DNA of 64,000 nucleotides from Trichobilharzia szidati. Taxonomy: Eukaryota > Platyhelminthes > Trematoda > Strigeidida > Schistosomatidae. Where the stretch lies: positions 34,098,052 through 34,162,051 of the forward strand of contig OX235274.1 in assembly GCA_944472155.2 (NCBI GenBank). The letters run 5' to 3'. The first letter of the stretch is position 1. Each line of letters begins with the position of its first letter. Shown here in pieces: positions 9,606 to 20,409 of the stretch. The position numbers and the translations under genes are program-made. The notes under the pieces are model-generated. The model did not search any database. It was not told the origin of the DNA and worked only from the letters and a program-made list of their open reading frames with translations.

Positions 9606-10107
9606 AGAGAACCTCAATATCTTTTATTATTCAATTTATTTTTAAGAACATATGAGTCAGCATCTAAAAGATCTCTTTTTTAGTAACTTTATTTCACAGC
9701 TGTACAGTTTATCCAGAGGTTTTTTATATGTACAATGCAGATTGACAACAAAGGTCAAAGGTTGTCGTCATTTAGTAACACTGTAAACCAAAGTGTATGA
9801 GTAACAGCTATGTTTGAAAAAATTAGGGGTAATCTTACATAATCAAGGACGTTTACAACTAATTAATCAAGTGATGAATAATCGTCTAAAAATAAGAAAA
9901 AGTAGAACAAAAGATTTTAATAGCAGGTCAATTTTTGCGAAAATTTAAAAGTGCGATGATGATTTCAATAAGGTAGGCGAAGATGAAATGAAGTGGGATG
10001 AATTCAAATGATATAATACATAAAAAGAACAATTCTATGACCAAGGTAAACAAAGGTACCTAACAAAACGTCTTTGAATACATTATTATTTTATTTCTAT
10101 TCCCTGC
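9606..10107. other. Unrecognised intergenic sequence
   Basis: AT-rich, no motif or convincing frame recognised. Confidence 0.45.
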
Positions 10108-10340
10108 GCGTCGATAGCACAGCGGTTAGGACGCGCGCCGACTATGCATATGGTCCGGGGTTCGATCCCCGACCGACGCACTCCTTCACCTCACTAAGCC
10201 AGAAGTAATACTGGTAAAGAGGAAAGGTTGGGCATGATGCTAGCAACCCCATCCTGTAAAAATAAAAACTGCTACAGAAACTTCGAGCCACTAGTTTGAA
10301 GCCCTATGTTCCACTGGGAACGTGAAGGAAACAAAAAAAT
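10108..10340 (+). mobile_element. SINE-B copy 1 (tRNA-derived SINE)
   Basis: A cloverleaf-like head runs from GCGTCGATAGCACAGCGG to CCCGACCGACGCA, with A box (TAGCACAGCGG) and B box (GGTTCGATCCC). The body follows (CTAGCAACCCCATCCTGTAA, CTGCTACAGAAACTTC), then a 3' part TATGTTCCACTGGGAACGTG and an A-rich end. Copies: 27183-27412, 41316-41544 (minus), 59345-59582, fragment 56293-56345 (minus). The body matches RTE 5' ends in this window (see findings). No hammerhead core seen. Confidence 0.85.
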
Positions 10341-11295
10341 TCCCTTGGGTTCACCACTTTGTTCTATTTTCTGCTGTCCTCTTCAGCTGGGTCTACGATT
10401 CCCCATAATCTCTCATCTCCTTCTCGTCACACGATCTCTTCCAAGTCACCGTCGCACCGGCGACCCATTCGTCGCCTCCCACTCGGATCCCACTAGAGCA
10501 ATGGCTAGGCACGTGATGTCATTCTACGGCCTCCTCAATGTACGCCCAATCCGTCTCCATTTGTGTTCAAAACAGTTGCTTCGACGTAACTTACCAATTG
10601 AAGTTGTGACCATAATCATTTATGTCTACTAAAATAATCGATCTCACAATATGGTATCCGTGGCTCGCCTAGATGGTTCGAAGTGCAATCTAATATATAT
10701 TCCCTGTACTCTATGGATTTATAAATGTACTAATCTACTTTCATGTGTTCGTAACACTGGATTTGGCGCATGAACTGACGATGAGGTTTTGCTAAAATTA
10801 CTGAAACATAAGAGAGCAGACAAACTCTTAAACATCTGGCTGCAATAACAAAAGATTAAGTTGGTTTACTGAATACTAACAGTCCCAGATGGAAGATATG
10901 TTTTCATCAGAACATCTCCATTTCAACCCATTCTCTGCCTACTAATGTTCAGATTACCAAGTTGTTCAACAATCAGGCTGAAACCTGAACTTGGTTGGGC
11001 AGACTAGGCTTCTCAATTATCTTCAGACCATACTGATACCGTGAGTGTGTTGGAGATCGCCATATCAGAATTCCTTTCCACGAGAGCCTCCGGCGCTCTG
11101 GAATTTCGATCTTAAATGTAATGTTTCACATTGTATTTACTGTAAGATTCGGTTCATATGTTACTCTCTCTGGGTGCATCTACTCATCTTCAAGCACTTC
11201 AATCTGTATACTGCTTATTTATTTGTACTTTCATCATTTATCCATTGGATAAATTCATGGAAAGAAGAATTTCCAGCGAGTAACCGCGATACCAG
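10341..11295. other. Unrecognised intergenic sequence
   Basis: No recognisable element or gene; frames seen are short and without motifs. Confidence 0.4.
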
Positions 11296-11640
11296 TGTAG
11301 CGGTAAATAATTCCCCAAAATTATTAACCACAGCAATCATCACTCAACATTGGATGCTGACCATCACTGTTTAAGTCGACTTGTTTAGCTGAAGGCTTAC
11401 GGTCAAGCATCCCCGCCATTTGGTGCTCCGTCGTGTCACGTGCGTGCACGATTACTAGCTAGCTAAGCATTCATTTCTACCCGCGATTTGGTCCCGAAAT
11501 ATAATACGTACTTTGGACGACAAAATCTGGTCTTTTGCTTTATCTTTGGTACTCGAAGAACGAACACTATAGAAGTTGTTGGTATAAGATCTTGCGTTAG
11601 TATGATCCGTACAACTCGCGAACCTCGATACCTACAGCCC
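11296..11640 (+). mobile_element. 345-bp short element, second copy
   Basis: Starts TGTAGCGGTAAATAATTCCC and ends near CTACAGCCCACT. It matches 9030-9376 almost throughout in opposite orientation. Flanks ATACCAG (before) and AAACCAG (after) agree at six of seven positions, compatible with a 7-bp target duplication. Confidence 0.65.
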
Positions 11641-11647
11641 ACTAAAC

Positions 11648-12448
11648 CAGCATAAACATAATTCGACCACACGATTTCATAGTTTTTGATGTTATTTAAC
11701 GTCACTAAGCGTCGAAGAAGTGAGTTCTCATTACATTACCGGGAGTATGACTGAATTTAATTTCGATTTAGGGCGTCCCACTATCTCAGTGGTTTATTCC
11801 AATGGGACCAAGTAGGGAACAAAGATCTATCTCTGACAAGGAGATCCATATCACACGAAGCAACAGTAAACTCAATCTCATGATTCGAAAATTTCGGGAG
11901 AATCACAACTCCTTTAAGTGTTATTACTTTCTCGTTCAGGTGGCAAACCAATGCAGAATGTTGTCCAACTCAGAAGCTCACATTTTCTATCGGTCAGCAG
12001 CATTTACTAGAGAATAGTTGAGCAGTGCATCCGAGGCCCACATCAACCATTGCACGAAGAATAACCAGTGTGAAAGCTGATGATGAAACGATCCTTGAAA
12101 GATATGTTTCAGTTCGTGGAGTCCGTAGGGCAAGTTATTGTATCTGGATCAGTTATGGGCTAAATAGACATAATTTCCCCAGTCATCAACGTCCCCTAAC
12201 AGAACCTGTCTTCAACCTACGTGAGTTTTTCAATTCAAAAAATCTGAATGTTGTTACACCCGCTAATCATATAAAATGGTTAATATTCGGATGCACGTTA
12301 CTTGTCCAGTTTTCATTCGGTGGTCGTATATATTCATGGACCAATAATTCCTCTGCTTGATCCATCACTCATTGATTGCTTTATAGAGAGCTTTGAGTCA
12401 AATATACTCCCATCGACAATCAATCGGTACAAGGCCAACAGGTGAGAA
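11648..12448. other. Unrecognised sequence
   Basis: Plus-strand frames 11802-12017 and 12025-12360 are open for 71 and 111 codons but show no family motif. They might be decayed LINE ORF1 sequence; not supported further. Confidence 0.3.
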
Positions 12449-13686
12449 ATGGATATTTTTCTAGCTATACAAGCTCATGTGAACGTGTTAAAGCCCACAT
12501 CTATCGGCCAAATTTCAAACTGATGCCCAGCTTAGAATACGATAACAAGTAAATCTAAGAAGACCAATCTACCGCAAGTCAAAATCTAGTAGACGGCTGA
12601 CCAACTTTCTCAGTTCTGTCCCCATAAGCAGGGGAAGGCATCTCATGACCTTTCTCTTGATGAAAGTCATTCTGAATCAGTTGAATGAACAATCGATGTC
12701 TAACCGACTTCATCGATAAACATCTGATCAGAACCAGCCGATATTTTGAGAACTTTGGATGTGATGAGTGGAGGACTGATTGTAAATCTGAAATTTAAGG
12801 CATATTTGGTTAGCGAAGTTCTTTTGGGCCACCCTTCGAGAACAATTCGAGAAACCTCCTCAGCTCAGCCTATACGCCTCACTTTCTTCACACATTATCA
12901 TATTCCACAAAATATCAGGGACGAAATCGCGCGGTTGTCAGCTTGAAAATGCAATTGACAACACACTTGCTCCTGAGCAGCGAAGTACACAGGCGTTGAT
13001 CAGATAGGCCCAAGAACATAATCGACACGGTCGTCAGGAAGAGTACACAGGATGGTCAACAGCCCAGTGCTGAGGCGCACCATTACTACTGGCTACACAA
13101 CACTTTCAAAGAATTCATTCTTAGTCACATATAAGTAACATATATTTTCGAAATGGTTCAGCCTGTGTCTTCATGCAGCTGGGGCTTCAGCAACATGCAG
13201 GGTGGAAACCTGACCTTTCCGCACGAAAATAATTTGTCCCACTTCCCTTACTGCCTTAACCCAAGTGTGTGTTGTGTTGTTGTGTCATGAAAACTATGTA
13301 GTTCTCTGCCTTTACAACATCTTACTTTTGGAGCTTATAATTCTCTGTTGTCTTGTCCCCTATGAATCATTTTCAGACGATCATTTTTCGTTTTACTGGT
13401 TTTCTATCAATCTTGCCGTATACGTAGGCTTATCCACAATTTTTCGCGTACTTTAATGACTGAATATCTTTGTTTTGTTCTGTCATTAAGTGAAAAGAAT
13501 TTCCGACGTCTGTTATCGATTAAGTTTCATATATAAATTCCTAAACAACTGTGCAGCTTTGAAGTGAATTTACTTGTGTTGAATAAACGACAGGAAAGTG
13601 TTTGTAGTATAACATGCTATCTCTTCTTTATACCCTGGAGTTTACAAGCGCCATCAGTATGTTGAATCAATAATATAGAGCCGTTG

Positions 13687-13880
13687 AATCGGGTCCCAGT
13701 GGCTGAATGGTATACGAGCTTGCCCGGTAACCGGAAGGTCCTGGGTTCGAATCCCAGTGGGTGCATACTGCCGATGATTCCCAAACTAGGATGAAACAGC
13801 GGCTGTCTAGTACTCCCTGGTTTTCAATATTTCTCTAACTTATATCATTCCGTGATCAACTCGTAAAAAGATATAGAATA
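13687..13880 (+). mobile_element. SINE-A copy 2
   Basis: Same head, B box (GGTTCGAATCC near 13744) and ribozyme-like part as copy 1; it lies at the same place inside the duplicated segment, so it was probably copied with it rather than inserted independently. Confidence 0.75.
13766..13812 (+). ncRNA. Hammerhead-like fold in SINE-A copy 2
   Basis: Stem I TACTG (13766-13770) with TAGTA (13808-13812, one G-T), core CCGATGA, GAAA, stem III ACAGC/GCTGT, predicted cut after GTC at 13807. It shares the U4C core change with copy 1. Confidence 0.6.
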
Positions 13881-14029
13881 GGTTGGATCATTGTTACTTT
13901 TCGCAAGCAGCTTTATACTCCTGCAAGTATGAGACAAATGTCGTGGAACAAATTGAGTTTAGTTTGTTTGCAGAGGTGGATGTGGAGTACGCGTCATAAT
14001 CTCGTTAATGAGCATTATCTAAATTCAAC

Positions 14030-14880
14030 CGGAAACAACACATTTTGTGATTGACTTCTTAGGAAAACTGGCCCTCCTTGCTGGTGAATACAATTCAACA
14101 ACCGGCACTCCAACACTGAATCTGTGTGCGAAATTCAACTGTCTGAAACCACAGACAAGGCTTCAGGCTCTTCTTTTGTAGCAGCATCTCCTTCATTCGA
14201 TCAGATAAGAATAATGTTCGGTCTACTCGTGACTGCTGTGAAACCGGAAGTGCCCGAATTTCTAGGTAATTTGGAGACGCTTTTCTTATACTTTGTGAGT
14301 ACTTTTGTGCCCATTCTTTTGGGCAGACATTCTGTGGCTCTTTTATAACTGTTATTTGATTATTATTGATCATAACTGGTAGTGTAACAGTCGAATGTAG
14401 CCTTAAGAATGTACTTTATCCTCCCATATTCCGTAGTACTTGGGGTTCAGCTGGGAGTGGAAAAAATCCGTTAAAGCAGACCCGATCTAGTATACTGGCC
14501 GTTAATGCGAGAGTGAGAACGCTGAAGATGACACTAGAAGAGGCTCTAGAGAAGATTCATCAAACTGAATTTATTCGAGTGTGCTCTCATTTTATACAAC
14601 TCAAGATTCCCGTCCCTAGAATCCTTTGCCAGTGGTTATGGCTGCTGTAACTTGTGTGATAATCTTGAAGCGGAGGCCTGACAATCATGCAGGGACAAAA
14701 CGACCGAGTCCCGAAGGCCTATCCCCTATTACAAAAGACATATATCCAATCGCAGCAACACTACCCTCCAAGTCAACCGAAGCTGTGATAGTGAAGTCGC
14801 GGGTTGACGCAAGCCGAAGCCTACCCATGACCTGGAACTTTTATTTAAGGACCGAGACTTATTTTTATTTGCACTAGCGC
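14030..14880 (+). mobile_element. CR1-like LINE 5' region, upstream copy
   Basis: Segments with CCGGAAA.A.....TTTTGTGA, GTAGCAGCATCT and CTCGTTC/TTCGATC-type blocks recur in the same order at 14990-15440. The two are diverged tandem copies of one 5' region. The upstream copy carries short open stretches (14366-14650, 14626-14877) without recognised domains and no LINE body follows before the second copy. Confidence 0.55.
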
Positions 14881-14984
14881 AGAAAAAGCATATTGGATGC
14901 TGAAACCGAGAGCGCGTAATATTGTTAGTGCGTTACAATTAACCGAAATCGCAGGTTACCGCGCGCACCTTGAGTACGACGTGC

Positions 14985-17097
14985 TTTTTCCTCTCTAACC
15001 GGAAAATACCTATTTTGTGAATTATCCGCTTGGAAAACCTGATCTCCCTAGCCGGTGAATTAAATTCAACCATTGTTTACATGCTGAATCTTTGTGTGGT
15101 AACTCCAGCTGTCTCGAACTAATGCCAAAGCTTCAAGTGCAACTTCTGTAGCAGCATCTTCCTCACTCGTTCACATAAACAAGAATTGTTGGTCTACCAC
15201 GTGATTGCTGTGGAGCCGACCATCCAAAAAGTACTAGGTAAAGTCGAAAACCTTTTCCCTGTCTTGTACTTTTTCAGTCTTATTTTTGTTCTTGCGGATA
15301 GATACTGTTGCACTCTTATTCTTATATAGCATAAGTTTTAGTGATTGGTCATATGGCTGTCGAAAGCAGCCTTAGAAATGGCATTAAAACACCTTAATCT
15401 GTAGTCACAAGGGCTTCAGCCAGAGAAGGCAAAAACCCAGGGGCACCAACCCCATGTCGCATACCGATCCTAAAGACTCGTGTAGGTCTCGTCTGTCCTG
15501 ATACTACGCCTGCATTGCCACAGTCTAGTACTGAAACGGCACAGGTAATACCAGGGGGACAGGATACTACACATGAATCAATTGAAAGCCAGTGTGTGAA
15601 ACACAGCAAATCTAATAGGTAACGCTCAAGACGTCATAAGACCTCGAAGGCGTCAAGTAAAGGAGACGGATGCCAGGCGTGCAGTATCATAGTTTCTAAA
15701 GCTGACTCAGCGTTTGAACGCAATTATTGCAAACGATGGGTGCACTGACGTTGTGACAAAGAGGTGCATACTTCGAGTTTATGAGAAATAACCCATGCCC
15801 GTGGTTTTGGTACATCTGTCCACTTTGTCGCCCTGGCATAGTCCCACAGAGCGTGTCTGCGGATAGCAGAAACAACAAGTCGCTCTTGTGTCCCAACAAA
15901 GTCTTATGCAGCTCCCCACCTGCTAACACCACATTGCCAAAACTTGGCACAGACAGTAAGAAGGAAACTCCAGTCCTACTGACTGAAAATGCCAATTTTC
16001 ATGAGGTGAAGATTCTAAAGGTTGGACCCACAAAATCAAGGGAAGAGAGAATTAGAAAAGTACCACCTGTATCCACAAGCAAGCTCGGCAACACAACAAA
16101 GGCTGGTCAGAACCTGATGAAGCCTAAAGTTGCTGATGCTGCAAAGGAATACAAGAAGCCAAAGGCCAAACCTAAGTCTGAGGTTAATCGGTCTGATTCT
16201 CTTATCCTCTTTAACGTACCTGTGAGCAAGGACAGCTTGCTTGAACAGTGGGCCCTTTTTGATCAGGAACAGTGGTCCAACCTGTGCAGTAAATTAGGTC
16301 TGAACATTAGTTCAGTGAAATTGTGCAGGCTGTACAGGGGTGTCCACACGCCTCAGGGTAAGCCACCCCCATTAAGGGTTACACTGGACTCTGCCGAAGA
16401 GGCCGAAAAAGTACTATTGATGGTTAAGGTACTAGCCATCGACAGAAGTTCAAACATAAGGATGAGACAAGACAGACCATGGGCTATCACACAAATGGCG
16501 ACGGAGTCACCGGAACTGATGCCTTCTACCTCTATGGTGGTACACGGTGTTCTGGAGCTGGAAACGGGCACTGCTTGTGAAAAACACATGCATGACTTAC
16601 AGCAATGGAGATGGCTGTCATCTCAGATGGCCCTTGGCGCTTCTGAAGCCATCTCCATTTCCCGACTACCTCGCCCCGCTCATCTCACACTGGTTAGCTC
16701 TCTAAAGCTGCTCAGTGTCACATTCAACTCCCCGGAGCAGTTGGCCATAGCACTTCAACGGTGGTATGAGACCAAGGGAAAAATGGGAGGACACATCCGA
16801 TGCTGCGAAAGCAGACCTCGAACCATAAGGAGGCAGCAAACTGAGGCTTTAATACGTCCCCAAGCTTCAGTGACACTAGAGCGATGCAATTCTGAGAATA
16901 ACAGTCTGTGTCACCCAAGTGTCCTGCCAAAATCCATGAAAAAAACCTTAACAGGCCGGTTTCACCGAAATCGGCCAACTAGTCCCAACATTAAGCCCCA
17001 TACCAGCAAACAGCTTCACATCAACTACCCCACAACATGCTAAGGTTGTAAGACTCACTGTCAGCTGCCTATACAGCAATGTGAGGGGGTTGGTCAT
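14985..17097 (+). mobile_element. CR1-like LINE, 5' part with ORF1, truncated at ORF2 start
   Basis: 5' region 14985-15500, a Cys-rich stretch at 15660-15830, ORF1 to 17043, and then a frame reading VVRLTVSCLYSNVRGLV, resembling the first residues of a CR1-type apurinic endonuclease. The element stops there, joined to RTE sequence near 17089-17098. So only the 5' third is present. Confidence 0.65.
15781..17043 (+). CDS. CR1-like LINE ORF1 protein (420 codons)
   Basis: An uninterrupted frame of 420 codons. Just upstream and into its start one can read a PHD-finger-like Cys pattern: C-x2-C (GCQACS), CKRWVH, C, then WYICPLC at residues 9-15. The Trp expected after WVH is a TGA stop, and a frame change follows, so the finger is split and the annotated ATG is probably not the original start. 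The rest is basic and Pro/Lys-rich to about residue 140, then more ordered (SLILFNVPVSKDSL, possibly RRM-like). CR1 ORF1 proteins bind RNA and often carry PHD-type fingers. No host function inferred. Confidence 0.65.
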   Translation: MRNNPCPWFWYICPLCRPGIVPQSVSADSRNNKSLLCPNKVLCSSPPANTTLPKLGTDSKKETPVLLTENANFHEVKILKVGPTKSREERIRKVPPVSTSKLGNTTKAGQNLMKPKVADAAKEYKKPKAKPKSEVNRSDSLILFNVPVSKDSLLEQWALFDQEQWSNLCSKLGLNISSVKLCRLYRGVHTPQGKPPPLRVTLDSAEEAEKVLLMVKVLAIDRSSNIRMRQDRPWAITQMATESPELMPSTSMVVHGVLELETGTACEKHMHDLQQWRWLSSQMALGASEAISISRLPRPAHLTLVSSLKLLSVTFNSPEQLAIALQRWYETKGKMGGHIRCCESRPRTIRRQQTEALIRPQASVTLERCNSENNSLCHPSVLPKSMKKTLTGRFHRNRPTSPNIKPHTSKQLHINYPTTC

Positions 17098-17154
17098 TTT
17101 CATAACCTCCTTCTTGTCTATGTTCACCTGGAGTCCTGCCTTTGCTGCTTCTTC

Positions 17155-17505
17155 GGTCGGTCGGTTTTCGACATAGAACTTTGCACATATGTGCGGCAGT
17201 TCAAGTCGCCACACTCCATGTAGCACACAAAGGAAGAGAAGAAAGTAGGAGAAATGCATAATATAGACAATAAACAGAGGTGTGAGACAAAGGAATAGTA
17301 ATAACGAAGAACAAAACAGTTAAATTGGAAATCATAAGTCACAAGGAGTGGATGCATCTGCGCCACTGAGAACGACTTTGAGTTATGTCACCAATTGTTT
17401 CCAACCATTGGTTTTTACCGTCCCGAAGACCCCAACCAGGAAGTCTACACCTTCTTACGCGGCTTAGACTAACTGTTGTGGATTTCATTGACTGGTGCCA
17501 TGTTT
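17155..17505 (-). mobile_element. RTE 3' fragment nested inside RTE copy 1
   Basis: Minus strand begins at TWHQSMKST, ends the frame with QWRRCIHSL at 17339, and has a 3' UTR with CTACATGGAGTGTGGCGACT and a GACC/GACA microrepeat end. Similar flanks GCTTCTTCG at both borders (about 17146-17154 and 17511-17519, with nearby mismatches) look like an aged target duplication. The same 3' end occurs at 38360-38754. Confidence 0.65.
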
Positions 17506-18397
17506 TGGTTGCTTCTTCGACCAGTTTGTCGGTTTTCACTTGTAAGTCTTCGATTTTGTATGACATCAAACATAAATCATCTGCGAAATCCAGGTCTTCT
17601 AGATTCCTCACGTCGGCCCAGGATATCCCTGTCTTCTCGTTTTCCACTGTCTGACGCATAATCCAGTCCACCACAATTAGGAATATCATTGGTGATAATA
17701 AGCACCCTTGTCTCACTCCTGTGTTTACTCCAAACGCCTCGCTGAGTTTTCCGTTGTGCCGCTGTCGTACAGCTGTTGAATAAGGTTGATGAATATTTGG
17801 GGTACGCCGTAGTACTCGAATTACTTCGCGGTCAACGCTGTCGAAGGCCTTCTCAAAGTCTATGAAGTTGAGGTAGAGGTTTGATTGCCATTCCATGCTT
17901 TGTTCGATGATGATGCGAAGAGTTGCGATTTGGTCAGAACATGATTTGCCTTTCTTGAATCCAGCTTGTTCCGGTCGGAATTCTGTATCCAGTGCGTCCT
18001 TTATTCTCTCCAGGATGATGCGACTCATAATTTTACTTTGCGTCAACAGGAGCATGATTCCTCGCCAGTTCTTGCAGAGTCTTAAGTCGCCTTTCTTTGG
18101 TAGTTTCACGAGGTAACCTTTCCTCCAGTCAGTAGGCACCTTTCCCTCCTTCCAAACCTTTTGCAATGATGGAGTCAGCATATCTGCTGTCGTCTCTGGG
18201 TTCGCTTTCAGTGCTTCTGGAGGTATTCCATCTGGGTCAGCTGCTTTTCCAGCTTTCAGAAGCTTGATTGCATTCAAGACTTCAGCTTTCGTTGGAGGAT
18301 TGGTGTCAACTTGCAGTTGTGTACGTGTTGTTGTTGGTACTTCTGGACGAGTTCCAGGTGGTGGTCGGTTCAAGAGTCCTTTGAAGTGATCAGCCAT
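17339..18397 (-). pseudogene. RTE reverse transcriptase remnant (352 codons)
   Basis: Contains LLKAGKAADPDGIPPEALKA, WRKGYLVKLPKKGDL, NLYLNFIDFEKAFDSVDRE (first catalytic Asp block), NTGVRQGCLLSPMIFLIV and DLDFADDLCLMS (catalytic Asp pair) in the expected order. After DKLVEEATK it runs directly into the 3' fragment (TWHQSMKST...), so the thumb and LLYGCETW region are absent. The upstream endonuclease frame is separated by a nonsense codon and a frameshift. Inactive as it stands. Confidence 0.85.
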
Positions 18398-18576
18398 TGT
18401 TTAATCTGTCTTTCTTCTTTGGTAATTGGGTTCCCTTGGCTGTCTTTTATAGGTTTCACTTGTGTTGATCTCTTCCCGGATAGAGACTTGGTTATCTGAT
18501 ATAATGTCCTCAGGTCCCCTTTGCCTTCTGCCTTCTCAGCTTCAGTGGCCAGATTGTCGTAGAATTGTCTTTTGTC

Positions 18577-19883
18577 CTACCTAGCACTCTTTTTCACTTC
18601 TTTGTCAAGTGCTGTGTAAGTTGAAGTCAGCTTCTCCTTCTCTTGTCCGTCTTTGCATTGAATCATTTTCTCTTTCACCATTCTCCTCTTCTCTATTAGC
18701 TTCCAAGTGTCCGTTGAGAGCCATTCCTTGTCTTGTTTCTTCTTTCTTCCTAAAACCGTTGAACACGTTTCGTTGAAAATCACCTTCAGAGAGTTCGACT
18801 GGTCTTCCACGCATGATTCCTCAGTGGTGCTACGTAGTGTTTCCTGCTTTGCTTTGACAGTTGCAGTGAAAGTGTCCTTTGTGGTTGTGTCCTTCAGTTT
18901 TCGCGTGTTGAACTTGCATTGTGGCCTATCCCCAGCTATCCTCGAGGCTTTCAGCTTCACCTCGAAAGTCCCTTGTACTAGATAGTGGTCTGAACCCACA
19001 TCTGCTCCTCTCCTCGATCTTGTGTCCAGTAGGCTCCGTCTCCACTTCCTTGAGATTGAAATGAAGTCTATCTGGTTTTTGGTGTGTCCATCTGGTGAAA
19101 TCCATGTCGCCTTGTGTATATCATTGTGTTTGAACACACTGCCACCAATCACCAAATCATTGAAGGCGCAGAAGTCTGAGAAGAGTTCACCACTGTCGTT
19201 CATTTCACCGAGGGCCTCACGACCCATGGTGAGTTCTCTTCCTGTATTGTCTCCTCCTAGCTTCGCATTCATATCACTCATCAGGATTTTGATATCGCTC
19301 TTTGGGACGTTGTCCATTACTGTTTGTATTTGTCTGTAGAAATCCTCCTCTTGTTCTGTGCATAGCATTGAATCATTGTAACCTTCCTTCCTTTTGAGTT
19401 GAACGTGGCTGTCATTGTCCTGGAGGAGATTGGTTCCCACTGCATGAGAGCTTTAGCCGCTGTTGGTGACATCATGATGGCTACTCCCTCGGTGTGCACG
19501 TGATCGTCCTCTGGGTGGCCGGAGTAGATTATTGTCTCTCCAGTTGGTAGTTGGCACCTTCCGCATCCGTTCCATCTGCTCTCGCAGATTCCCAACACTT
19601 CTATTTTATATCTCCTCATTTCTGCGGCTACCTGGGCAGCCTTTCCAGTTTCGTACATTGTACGAATATTCCACGTCCCCATCCTTATTTTTGCTTTCAT
19701 CGAAAGAAGGCACATCGGCTGACTGGCTTCCCGAAGGCTTTCACCAGCCTGGGTCATTTCACTTCCCCGATTCCAGCGAAAAATAAGGTTATTGTTTGTA
19801 TTTTTAGAATTTAAAATATATTTGTGTGTTGAAGTTTTCGTAGCAATTTGGTTAATTTTTGGGGGTGGAGTTGCTAGCACCAC
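18577..19883 (-). pseudogene. RTE endonuclease domain remnant (two frames)
   Basis: The first frame (19883 to about 19370) holds KIRMGTWNIRTMYETGKAAQ and VLGICESRWNG. The second (from 19440 down) continues VPKSDIKILMSDMNAKLG, ATWISPDGHTKNQIDFISIS and GADVGSDHYLV. These are the conserved blocks of apurinic-type LINE endonucleases (N, E, D..N, SDH). A frameshift near 19370 separates them, and a TAG (GAG in relatives, by inference) ends the second at 18577. Confidence 0.85.
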
Positions 19884-19925
19884 GCCCCAACCCTCCCTCT
19901 TTATCCGGGCTCTGGACCAGCTAGT

Positions 19926-20409
19926 TTAGGGTTAGGATTAGAAAAATTTGAATGAATTGACATATAAAATGTGCTTGATGAATCTCAATAGAGTAATTAT
20001 AATTATTGAATTAGTATTCTGTTGCGACACTGGCAGGCATTTTCGTGACACTTGAGAGAATGGTGTCCTGTGTAACAGTTCCATGCCATTTTATTTTTAT
20101 TACTATCATAAATATATGCACTTAATGTGTAAAAATCTGGTTTTCGAAGTGATTAGTTGGATCGCTTCAGTGGCGGCACGATTTTATTGAATGAGGATAT
20201 TCATATCGATTTGTAGTTAAGGTGTTTCATTTCAATAATCAATTACTTAGCTGAATATTATTATCACATCAGCCTGAGTGTCTAATATTTTCTTGTAACA
20301 CTGACTGGGTCATTACTTTTGTCATGCGATGCTGCTGCTTATCTACTAATAATGAATGCTTTTCCTATTCTCTAGCCTTTTCCTCCTGATTCTGAAATGG
20401 TGAATAATG
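19926..20409. other. Unrecognised spacer between RTE copies
   Basis: AT-rich; no motif seen. Confidence 0.4.

Larger units (their letters stand above)
12449..14183 (+). repeat. 1.7-kb duplicated segment, copy 2
   Basis: Collinear with 2587-4330, including the 66-codon frame (12746-12946) and SINE-A copy 2. Here the sequence continues past the duplicated edge into a CR1-like 5' region, so this copy may be the source or the better preserved one. Confidence 0.85.
17089..19925 (-). mobile_element. RTE-clade LINE copy 1, with nested RTE 3' fragment
   Basis: On the minus strand the element starts near 19925 (leader AGGGTTGGGGCGTGGTGCTA), encodes an apurinic-type endonuclease and an RT, and reaches DKLVEEATK near 17504. 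There a second RTE 3' fragment (17155-17505) intervenes. The host copy then resumes as EEAAKAGLQVNIDKKEVMKM (17153 down to 17089). Lesions: frameshift near 19370, nonsense TAG at 18577-18579, frameshift near 18400. Confidence 0.8.

Noticed and set aside
10112..10190. Possible functional tRNA in SINE-B
   Set aside because: Same body and 3' end in all dispersed copies; a SINE head, not a gene.
10116..10300. Hammerhead in SINE-B
   Set aside because: CTGGTAAAGAGGAAAGG has a superficial likeness, but no stem I or stem III pairing could be drawn.
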